A stretch of 64,000 nucleotides of DNA from positions 62,001 to 126,000 of the forward strand of contig WSYJ01000142.1 of NCBI GenBank assembly GCA_020186115.1. The letters are read 5' to 3'. The position numbers were made by a program, and so were the translations under genes. This DNA is from Histomonas meleagridis. Lineage: Eukaryota > Parabasalia > Tritrichomonadida > Dientamoebidae. Positions within the stretch are counted from its first letter, which is position 1. Every line of letters begins with the position of its first letter. Shown piece by piece: positions 41,001-48,801 of this stretch. A model generated the notes under the pieces. The model was given only the letters and a program-made list of their open reading frames with translations. It made no database searches and was not told the origin of the DNA.

Positions 41001-42276
41001 CACTATAAATTGGATTCCATATAAAATCTTCTAAAAATGTTATCAAATCATTCATGTTATCAAAGATATCATCATCGTTTTTGGCTTTTAATGTTAATAA
41101 TGAAATTGGTCCAATATAATTCTCATCAATTATATTAGATACTAATTTTTTAGATAATTCTTTTAAATCAAAGTTTAATAAATTTAAATTATTAATTGTT
41201 AAATCACGACTTTCATTGTTTTGATTAATAAAATCATTTTGATTACCTAAGGATTTCTCTAAATAATAAATAAGTTGATAATATCGTGATTTAGAATTGG
41301 TTTCTGGATTTTCATTATTAAGGTTTTGAAAGAAGTCATAAACTGCTTGATCTTTAGCTTCTTCAATAATATATTTTGTTATCTTTTTTTGCTCTAATAA
41401 TGTTGATTTTTGTGTGTTTTGATATAATTTAATTAAAAAGTCCCAAAAAGTGCCAGTGAAGAACGTTAAGGTCGAATGAAATGATTGATGATATTCTTCG
41501 ATGAATTTTATGTTTTGCTGGAACATAACGGTACAACAATAGCTATAAATACTTTTAGAAAAGTACCTTTGTGTTATTGGAAGCCATTGGTTAAGTAATA
41601 TCCCAAATATGTCAAAATGTTTTAACAATGATATTTTGTTAAATTGGGATTTGGATTTGGTTTTCTTCTCTTGAGAAGAAGAATCATTAATGAAAAAGTA
41701 AATGGGTGCAAAAGCTTCATCATGGAAATTGGATGTTATTGAATTAAGTAGATCTGGAGAATCTAATGTGATTAAATAATGTAAAATGGTTTGACAAAGA
41801 AGAACTTTGATTTGAACATCTGAAGAGTTGGCTATGCGGATGAGTGATTTTAAAATAGTAATGAGATTACTATTATCTTTTTTACCACTCTCGACATTCT
41901 GTCCTTCTGAAGAAATCCAATCAGCAAAACAATAAATTGTCTCAATAACAATAGGTGATTGATTAGCCTTAATGAAAGTTGTAAGAAATTCAGTTGTAAG
42001 TATAAGACTTGATTTAAAAAAATCTTCAATAATTTCATACTTACTTTTTTCTTCTATTTCGCTGGGTGATGATTCACTTGATGGCTGTAATGTTGGTTTT
42101 TTGTTTTTCAATTGAGATAATACTTGGATAAACTTTAATGGAAGCACATAATCATCAATATTTTCTATTGGTTCTCTGATGAAATATATCTGTTTAATGA
42201 TTTTAAGAAGTGATTCGGCTTCAATTGAACCATAAATAATCGGAATTTCGTTGTATAAAGCATGAAGCACTTCCAT
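38077..42276 (-). CDS. Large alpha-helical solenoid protein, 1399 aa (exportin/importin-like?)
   Basis: This is a single frame from ATG 42276. The N-terminal 300 residues show HEAT-like helix pairs of the kind in exportins: LCQTILHYLITLDSPDLLNS, SLLKHFDIFGILLNQWLPIT and TFWDFLIKLYQNTQ, preceded by Asp/Ser-rich linkers. The rest is a long helical series. There is no transmembrane segment or catalytic motif. A karyopherin or another large HEAT scaffold is plausible but unproved; I recognise no family-specific motif. The core is Asn/Ile/Lys-rich like the 1748-residue protein at 3-8 kb, though I see no evident homology between them. Confidence 0.6.
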   Translation of the reverse strand: MEVLHALYNEIPIIYGSIEAESLLKIIKQIYFIREPIENIDDYVLPLKFIQVLSQLKNKKPTLQPSSESSPSEIEEKSKYEIIEDFFKSSLILTTEFLTTFIKANQSPIVIETIYCFADWISSEGQNVESGKKDNSNLITILKSLIRIANSSDVQIKVLLCQTILHYLITLDSPDLLNSITSNFHDEAFAPIYFFINDSSSQEKKTKSKSQFNKISLLKHFDIFGILLNQWLPITQRYFSKSIYSYCCTVMFQQNIKFIEEYHQSFHSTLTFFTGTFWDFLIKLYQNTQKSTLLEQKKITKYIIEEAKDQAVYDFFQNLNNENPETNSKSRYYQLIYYLEKSLGNQNDFINQNNESRDLTINNLNLLNFDLKELSKKLVSNIIDENYIGPISLLTLKAKNDDDIFDNMNDLITFLEDFIWNPIYSVYAVKILNSVVKRNHIEPIFYIDQCFKNKYHQISQIILNSSNNYKIIIEMIEFAKLTISCYFKYQSQIENIPEFVSILVFDYFPKAVFRKFESNIVKWKVLTKLIELLLDFSIVNKESVERIHEDQHFINSLLTIICHAASSIGQITTSKEIITFEDKELEYKKAIIFETSALKLLQYILTANIQNGNKVTLLYKKLFDEKSFSSTLCQYLIHFLTYQQKEATELRSFSLMVINLLCVLASTIGSVSINAFYPEECQKILESNIKNNLFNSKNDNESLQEFCNEIEFISSAIETQPTFAYGFIQKQARFILDVFFDNIIDQDNLLNLSLSRFLAQIYINLNSNSDLIIQEKLLKTADVSKTLNTDKNWDKIKEYMETKVVDEKEDIKIIGIKSNFLNAFICSILNDPRFIKSDGNELNETLLNPFSKTKPISQSISEQLIEIINSFYFLDIDESFEPYKIDFQKFRSISMNLNENNFYLDTELMQWYFLNEPTFNIQFIKSVNNSLYYTDILTKYISSIYSYLKAIEYISNKSKNDKILKDILTYIGDPLFGLLNAIFDYSFIPESTINLVCEFTEYCFKLCSKFDISNIDSMLKSDFLIIITRYIPTTTNSMIFKILTLFFHNQKDCTIFDREILSVLLNNCLDYIMKTQNSDAIETLLEITLLFKDQLKLHKNYTVKLISALRMYISTPIGPNLLNLITYHCKYSHEFNVDEILYIIESFSNLNDKKSILWPYIYSFFLVLPNDYNGTWRYIINHFHIISFFLNEITVKDSLLPIYRTKYILTELFAHIIDSFYILESQSSSLLQSLYELIYNTMKNAISYLTDTSEKINEHLYHWEKLNATTYCILILQNCYLILNSIIEGPNSSIPEFKDTDKSIFDYTANLFDIFDKILSDMNKKEKPDKEIFVIIVTTYDMAYRVFQMNLTIENRRTDAISRNLDEIEKKIGEIEGKLGDEVKKFVDGLFFQNKARQE

Positions 42277-42605
42277 TCTCTATCCAAACAAACTCTGTTG
42301 AAATAGGGTTGTAATATTATTGGTCATGCAGAAAATAAACGGGTTCTTTTAGCGCCAAAAACGAAGCAAAAAACAATTAATGTATGGTAATGCTTGATAA
42401 ATACTATTAGTAACCCAATTAAAAGTGCCTTTCACAGCTCTTTTCTATTTTCCGCCAAAACGCAGAAAAATAAAACTTATTCAGATTCCAAAAAAAAAGA
42501 AGAACATAATAAAATATGAGAATATATTGTTCATGCATGCTTGGGCTATTGGGCCAAATAAGTTGGATTGGTCGATAAAAAATTAAAAAAAAATTTATTA
42601 ATATA
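42277..42605. other. Intergenic gap
   Basis: AAACGGGTT occurs at 42338, 62 nt upstream of the large helical gene. An 86-codon frame at 42419-42679 overlapping the bromodomain gene is a shadow. Confidence 0.45.
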
Positions 42606-43085
42606 TTAATTTGTTTTTTGTCTAAGAAGTATTTTGGTTGGGCGCTGCTTCGAAGCATTGAGTGATGCAGATTTTTCAATTAAACCTGGTTTTGAATTTA
42701 TCAATTTAACCAATTTTGCTTGTGTCTTTCGAATTTTGTTTGTCCACATTTCTATTTCAGATTTTGGTATTCCTTCACATAATTTTTTGAATACATCAGA
42801 AAGTTCTTTTGCAATAGAGAATATGTATGATCCTTCAAGATGATAACTCATGGCATTTTTCCAAATTAAATTTACGTCTTTTTTCCACTCGTCTATTGTC
42901 TGATATGTTCCATCTTCCAAGTGTGTAATTACTGTTTGGAGGTCCATTGGTTTTTTGATTTTATCTAAATAATCAGGAACATTATCCAAAATAGGGTCAA
43001 CGGGCCTCAAAAAATATGCAGATATTGAAAAATTTGTGATTTTTTTTGTAATTTTGAGTGCCGCCCTTTTTTGGGTGTCGTTCAT
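42606..43085 (-). CDS. Small bromodomain protein with altered acetyl-lysine site
   Basis: The product has 159 residues, almost only a bromodomain (about 10-105). The ZA loop YFLRPVDPILDNVPDYLDKI and IKKPMDLQTVITHLEDGTYQ are typical, as is the BC helix DVNLIWKNAMSYHLEGSYIF. The canonical NxxxYN has become N-A-M-S-Y-H (77-82): the Asn that anchors acetyl-lysine is His. The WPF shelf is also reduced to YFLRPVD. The basic tail (KQRPTKILLRQKTN) may contact nucleic acid. Binding may be altered or lost. Trichomonads have several such stand-alone small bromodomain proteins. Confidence 0.9.
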   Translation of the reverse strand: MNDTQKRAALKITKKITNFSISAYFLRPVDPILDNVPDYLDKIKKPMDLQTVITHLEDGTYQTIDEWKKDVNLIWKNAMSYHLEGSYIFSIAKELSDVFKKLCEGIPKSEIEMWTNKIRKTQAKLVKLINSKPGLIEKSASLNASKQRPTKILLRQKTN

Positions 43086-43359
43086 ATTTAACTATGGGGT
43101 GCTCCATTTTGAAGATAGTTCACAGCTTGGTGAAAATGAGGTCTTAAATTTACTTCAGTCAAACTATTTCCCAATATTTAACACCTATAAATGCAGAACA
43201 ACTGCTGATTCTAGCAGAAACAAAATCTTTTTGTGAAAGATTTTTATTTAAAGATTAAGATAGAAGTTAGCATTAATATCAATTCCTTCTTGAATAAATA
43301 GCAAAAAATTATTACTAGACATAAGCACCTTTACCATATCGTCCTCAACAGTATGGCTG
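43086..43359. other. Junction between bromodomain gene and right arm
   Basis: It holds a degenerate ankyrin-like stretch (ATTAATATCAATTCCTTCTT at 43273), the reverse complement of the GIDIN motif, and nothing intact. Confidence 0.5.
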
Positions 43360-43479
43360 CTATCAAGATTATAATTGAAAAATCATAAGATTTTGAAGAA
43401 TGTTAAAAAAGTTCCTCAAACTCCAAATCTTGCAATATTTAAAATATTATATTTTTCAACAATATTTTTAGGTTAAGGA

Positions 43480-43810
43480 TGCTGTATCGAAGAGATTATA
43501 AAAATTTGAAATATTAAAATAAAACAAATATATATTTTTAGCATTAATATCAATACCTTTTTGTTCAAGAAGCAATTTAACTACTTCAATATGACCATAT
43601 TCAGATGCTTTCATAAGTGCTGTATTAAATAATTTAAATAATCTCCAAATATTGTTTCAAAATAAAAAATTATTTAAATAAATTTCAAATAAAATAAATA
43701 AATTTCTTTACCATTAATATCATTTCCTTTTTGATTTAAAATATATTTAACAATTTCAATGTTTCCAGATTCTGATGCATAAGGTAAAATATTATTTGAA
43801 ATTTGATTAG
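43480..43810 (-). pseudogene. Ankyrin array remnant in the right arm
   Basis: Two units remain: 43534-43626 (reading A-L-M-K-A-S-E-Y-G-H-I-E-V-V-K on the minus strand) and the one at about 43704-43810. They are separated by a 77-nt spacer (43627-43703) that is nearly identical to 33251-33327 in the left arm. The next spacer is 45 nt and leads to a last unit that stops at once (TASLT). It is a deletion derivative of the left-arm array. Confidence 0.65.
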
Positions 43811-44059
43811 TTTTAACAAAATGGATAAATATTATCAAATTTGCTCATAATTGATTTTGAAGTTTGAATAATATTTTCTTTGTTTAAATTAAAAATTAAA
43901 TTTTTAATATATATTAATTTTCCAATTCGTTTTCATGAATTTCGCTTTTTGCTTGAGATTCCATTTAAAATGCCACTTTTATGTATAAAAAAAAAAAAAG
44001 AAAAAAAAAAATCAAATAATTTTATAAAGTTTCCTTTGAATGATATAATTTTTGTTTAT

Positions 44060-45241
44060 TTAATCCTTAACAAAGAAAACTCCTTTTGCGTGTAAGTTCC
44101 ATTCTTCGGTCCATTTCTTTCGTCCTGATTTGATGCTTCCTTCGCGTAGTCCTTCAATAGAAATTTCGTTACTAACAAAAAGCTTCCGAATGATTTCACT
44201 TAGTTCTTTCCCATCGTTGAAAAGAAGTCCGTTTTCGCCTTCTTCAACAAGTTCTCTGATGCTTTGATATTCAATCGACAAAAGCGGTAAACCTGCACCA
44301 ATCATATCGAGGCCTTTCATAGGTAAATCGATCCCTGATGATGACTTATGAAGAGAAACTCCAACATCGCACGTACCAAGTAGCTCTGCATATTTTTCAT
44401 ATTGAAGAAATTCAAAATAAAATGAAATGTTTCGGTAATTACGTCCTTTAACTTCGCTTTCGAATGAGCGACGCCCGGGACCAATCCCGGTGATGATGAA
44501 TGAAAGACTTCGCGAATTACCTTCGAGAATTTCTTCTAAATAATCAGATGCTGTTAATAAAATGTTAATATCTTCGTCTGGCGTCCACGATGTAGATGTG
44601 ATGACCCAAATGTCTTCTGAATTAATATTTAATTCTTCAGAATAACGCGTTCGTAACTCGGGACAATAACGAAACAGTGGCGACGGACGATCATAGACAA
44701 CTGTGCTTTGAATGTTTTCATTCAGTAAAAATTCTTGAAGTGATTTAGTAACTGTAATATGTCCATCTGCAAAACGTCCAAAAAAGATTTCTAAATATTT
44801 AGAAATTTTAATAATAATATTTGGAACTTTGTGAACTTTTAATAACGAATATCCAAGATTGTGCCAGTCAATGACATAACGTTGGCCTTTAAAGAACTTT
44901 AATAAAAGACAAAATGGAATGGTCGGAATACTCGGTGGATTTTGTGAAACTATTAACTCAAATCTTGGAAGTCGAATAAATAATGTAAGTAATTGTAAAA
45001 ATAACCATAAAATTTTAATTGGTGCATATATCGGAAATAAATAACGTGGTAAATCAATAAATGGACGAATTCGATGAATGTGAACATTTTTAGATTCTGA
45101 TAGTTCTGAAAAAATTTGACTTTCAGTATAGCCAACAACATGAACTTCTGACTCTGGAAGATGTGAAAGACAAACACAATGATTTTGCATACGAGGACTT
45201 CGTCCAATATCTCCTAAAACTATAACGACATAATTTGGCAT
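44060..45241 (-). CDS. ALG1: ALG1-like beta-1,4-mannosyltransferase, intact copy
   Basis: The product has 393 residues from the ATG at 45241 (MPNYVVIVLGDIGRSPRMQN); the frame is open upstream only from non-ATG codons. It has a GT-B fold with N-terminal GDIGRSPRM, DWHNLGYSLL, ITVTKSLQEFLL, and the C-terminal EKYAELLGTCDVGVSLHKSS, SSGIDLPMKGLDMIGAGLP. These identify chitobiosyldiphosphodolichol beta-mannosyltransferase, which adds the first mannose to GlcNAc2-PP-dolichol on the cytosolic ER face. The product is slightly shorter than human ALG1 (464 aa). The N-terminal TM anchor is weak, but a hydrophobic segment lies at about 70-95. Together with copy 1 this gives two gene doses, or one if the duplication is an assembly effect. 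Confidence 0.9.
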   Translation of the reverse strand: MPNYVVIVLGDIGRSPRMQNHCVCLSHLPESEVHVVGYTESQIFSELSESKNVHIHRIRPFIDLPRYLFPIYAPIKILWLFLQLLTLFIRLPRFELIVSQNPPSIPTIPFCLLLKFFKGQRYVIDWHNLGYSLLKVHKVPNIIIKISKYLEIFFGRFADGHITVTKSLQEFLLNENIQSTVVYDRPSPLFRYCPELRTRYSEELNINSEDIWVITSTSWTPDEDINILLTASDYLEEILEGNSRSLSFIITGIGPGRRSFESEVKGRNYRNISFYFEFLQYEKYAELLGTCDVGVSLHKSSSGIDLPMKGLDMIGAGLPLLSIEYQSIRELVEEGENGLLFNDGKELSEIIRKLFVSNEISIEGLREGSIKSGRKKWTEEWNLHAKGVFFVKD

Positions 45242-45365
45242 GAAAAATTGATTTTTTTTATTTCGAAGTTTATGAATTGGTGAAAAGTGACAAAATGAAA
45301 AATTAAAAAAAAAAATCAAAAAATGAAAAAATTAGAAAATTAGAAAATATTTTTTTATTTTGAAT

Positions 45366-46279
45366 TTATGATCTCTTTAATTCAAAAATAATATTAGCTC
45401 CATATTTACTTTCAAACTCTTTGAAATCAAATGAACTCATAAATTTCATTGAAAGAATTTCTTGATATTTCATTCGAATTTCAAGTGAAATTTTTTTTGA
45501 TTATTCCCTATAAATTTGAAATTAGTTCGATCATTATGTTGATATTTAATACCAATAACACTATTAAAATCTGTTTCATATCCAATATTTTCAAAACCAA
45601 CAAGAATTCCATATTGAAGTTTGTCTTGAATTTGATGTTTCATGACGAATTCAATCGATCGATCAAGATATGAGAAAATTGGAATAATTTCAATATTTTT
45701 TAATGTGAAAATTACTAAAAAAATCGTGAATCTGAAATTCGTTTGTCTTTCCAATTATAAATACTATTAAATCCAATATTAATCGGGTGATGAAGAAATG
45801 TTTCAACCAAAATTAAATTTAATCCATGAAATGTTTCAAATCGAATAGAATATTTATTATTAAAAATTGTCGTCGAACTATGAAAAATACGACGAAATTG
45901 ATCATTTGATGTACCTGTAGTAAAATAGAAATTTTCTTTAAATGTATATTTATTAAATGTAGTAAAATAACTCGTTTTAATTGATATTGGAAAATGTTCT
46001 TCAAATGAAATAGAAAAAATTGTTTTAAGACGTGGAATAAAATTATTAACAATATATATAATTTTGGGCGTTTCATCACTATAAATTTTCCCAATTATTC
46101 GTGAATATGGAAATGTGATCGTACTTTCAAATTCTCCTCGAAGATCTCTTGAATTTTGTCGTTCAAATGTCGTTAAAAATTTATGTTGTTGATATGGAAC
46201 AGATATCTGAAAAACTTGTGTTTCATTAAATTCGAAAAAAATGTAAAAGTTTATTAATGTATTTGGAAACTGTCTTCAT
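45366..46279 (-). pseudogene. Tom40/VDAC-like beta-barrel gene, copy 2, frameshifted
   Basis: Same gene as at 30485-31398. The two extra bases of copy 1 are not present here, but other runs differ: one more T near the N-terminus (about 46243), one more T near 45720 and one A fewer near 45494. Each copy is therefore broken at different homopolymers, and each position is intact in the other copy. I infer a functional gene with sequencing errors, or two decaying copies. See copy 1 for the fold argument. Confidence 0.5.
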
Positions 46280-46510
46280 TAAAATGTATTAAAAAAGTGT
46301 CTAGATCTAAACGGTTTTCATGTATGAAATATTTAATCTTTGATTCAGAAGAAATTACATATAATATTTACTCATATATTAATAAAATAAATGTTTCTTC
46401 TTATTAAAACAATTTTGTATTTTATTATCTAAAACCAATAAATTAATGCATTGTATTCATATTTAATAGAAGGTTATATTTACTTTACATTTTTACTTTT
46501 TTTTTATAAT

Positions 46511-47094
46511 GATTATTAGTATTTATAAAATAAATAATAATAATGAAACAGTCTTTTTAAAAATGGGATTGAAGATAAACACTCAAAGGGCAAAAGCAAT
46601 AAGAAAGTGACAAATTAACGTACAAAAACATTGTACTACATGTCGTTTTTATTTATACATGTAGGTGATTATTAGTAAAAGAGAATGTATTTAAGCACAC
46701 TTCTACTGTTTCTATTATTCATTTAATCTCAAGCATGGGATAAATCAAATTTTAAATTATATATAAAAAAGATGATAAAAATTGATTTCTCCTAAAATCA
46801 CTTTTTAAACACTGTAGTATATTAGCAAATTTTAAGCATAGTCATTATTAAAAAATTTAAGTCCTTCTTTGGAACTCCATAAAATTATTGACAATATGCT
46901 CTATCCTTGTATACAATTTTTTTTTATCTTACAAGACATTGAGCGTAAAATACAAACATTTGCTAAACAAAATATTTTGTCATTACATAAGATAAATTTA
47001 AACTAAATTTTCACATAAATTTTAAAAATCAACGCCAACGAAAAGAATATTAACAAGCGATTAAGGAGGATCCATTTTTAGTTTATCGCATTTT
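46511..47094. other. Intergenic gap, nothing recognised
   Basis: AT-rich sequence beyond the right end of the inverted duplication. No gene or repeat is seen. Confidence 0.45.
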
Positions 47095-47574
47095 TCATTT
47101 TTTTTGAGTGATCAAAGGAGCAATTGTGACACATGACAAGCTTGGAGAAAATTCAGCTGATGCAAAGCTTCCTTTTTGGAATTGCTCAAGCCACCTAGAT
47201 ATATCTTGGGTGACTTGAAAACGATTTGGTTCACTAACAGAACGAAATTCAGCAAGCCGATGCTTAACAGATGTATTCCATCTGTTTTTCACAATTGTAT
47301 CTGTTCTTCCAGGGAGGAATTTTGCAATTTCTGCCCATTTGTTTCCGAGAATTCTTTGCTTTTCAGCTAAAATGCAATCTTCCATATGAGTCCAAGGTCC
47401 CTTATTTATTGATGGATTCAAATGCCCGTTCCATCTTTCTCGACATTGTTTTGGAGTTCTTGAAAGTTGTGCTGCAACTATACCCCAATTGCATGGCCCA
47501 TTTTTGGACACGTGATTGTATATCTGAATATCTTCTGCAACAGAGAAAGGGTTCTTGCGCAATGGTTTGCTCAT
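47095..47574 (-). CDS. R2R3 Myb DNA-binding protein
   Basis: The product has 159 residues from the ATG at 47574 (MSKPLRKNPFSVAEDIQ); an upstream TTG extension is ignored. Two Myb repeats are clear: R2 (FSVAEDIQIYNHVSKNGPCN, W..VAAQL..TPKQCRERWNGHLNP) and R3 (KGPWTHMEDCILAEKQRILG, NKWAEIAKFLPGRTDTIVKN, RWN). The Trp in R2 position 1 is Phe. The C-terminus is short. Trichomonads have a large family of such small Mybs; several bind AACG-type elements at core promoters, of which many occur in this window. Which target this one binds is unknown. Confidence 0.93.
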   Translation of the reverse strand: MSKPLRKNPFSVAEDIQIYNHVSKNGPCNWGIVAAQLSRTPKQCRERWNGHLNPSINKGPWTHMEDCILAEKQRILGNKWAEIAKFLPGRTDTIVKNRWNTSVKHRLAEFRSVSEPNRFQVTQDISRWLEQFQKGSFASAEFSPSLSCVTIAPLITQKK

Positions 47575-48801
47575 TAAAGTTATTTGAAGGGAATTATTCA
47601 AATTTGTCAAAAAACATCAATATTAATATCTTTTTTTCTAAATGATTTCATATTAATCTTTTTTAAATTTAATTATATTACCAAATATTGAGAATAATTC
47701 CACAGTATTTTATGATATTGATTTGTTCATGACAAATAAAATTTATTTTAAGACATGTTTAGAGGGTGTGGTTAATTTTTTTGATTTGAATATATTTTGG
47801 AGGTTATCCTTTCAACCCCAAAAAATCAGCTCAATTATTGAAGGGCAGACCAGATAATTAAAAAGCCATTTCAGAGGAATTTTTCTACGGCCGTAGAATC
47901 ATTGAAAACCGTTTAACAGTAAAAAAGGATTATATCAGCGGTTATTTCAGCGGAAAAGACACATCAGGAAATCAACCAATGCTAAACTCAAATGACTTCC
48001 ATTGAAGTGCCAGTTATTAACAAACCATGTCATTTAATAGTCAGATTTTGAGTATGACAAAAAAATTGAAAATTTAAAATATACTTTATTTTATTTAGAA
48101 TATGTTTTTAATTTCCCTTCAGAGGCTTGTTTTATAACATGTTTTTCATTTTATTAAGTTCTTTATTTTTTGGTAATATGATATAAATTTTAATTATAAT
48201 TTGGATTACCACCTTGATCATATGTTTTATTACTGTGCCTTTAAGGCATTGATTTCATTATAAAATTTATGCTAATATTTATCGTATCTTTCATTTTCCT
48301 TAAATTGATTGACAATGTTCACAATTTAAGAATACAACTAAATCGGACTTTAAGCAAATTTATTTGTTTATTTCAAGATTTTGAACATTTTAGGGAATTA
48401 ATTTTAAATTCTTTTTATTTTGCACTGAAATTATAAAATAGTAATCTCATACTTATAATGCAAGAAATGCTTCGCTGCTTTTTTTACTGCGATTTCATTT
48501 CTAATTGTTGGTTATGAATAATAATTTTCAATCTCATGTTTTCTAAGGTAGACTTAGGCTTCTGCTCAGTATTTAGTTCTGGTGTAGCTATTGTGTTACT
48601 TCAATTATCGCTGTGAATGTTAATTAATGAACGCATTTACAAATTTGGTCTTAAGGATTTTTGTAAAGTATACAATGAATTTTCTATAACAATTTGGTCG
48701 ATTCCAAAAGGATGCCTCTTTCAGTGGTTTATGGTGAAAAAAGAATTTAACGTTCTCCATTTTTTAGTAACCTTATCAAATCAAATAACGTTTATTTCTC
48801 A
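47575..48801. other. Intergenic region, 1.2 kb
   Basis: Includes a CTACGGCCGTAG palindrome (about 47886) and ACCGTTTA near 47909, and a 62-codon frame (48617-48805) without features. No RNA gene is recognised. Confidence 0.5.
48787..48794 (+). promoter_or_regulatory. AACGTTTA element upstream of the CFAP70-like gene
   Basis: It ends 7 nt before the ATG at 48802. A second AACGTTCTC lies at about 48750. Confidence 0.5.

Larger units (their letters stand above)
43360..46510 (-). repeat. Right arm of the large inverted duplication
   Basis: The arm matches 30258-34640 in reverse. Differences I can see are run-length changes in homopolymers within the genes, a missing segment of about 190 nt near 43995, and loss of most ankyrin units, with one unit then joined through a 45-nt spacer (43489-43533) to the distal remnant. 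Confidence 0.85.

Noticed and set aside
42419-42679. 86-codon minus-strand frame
   Set aside because: It overlaps the bromodomain gene in another frame and has no features.
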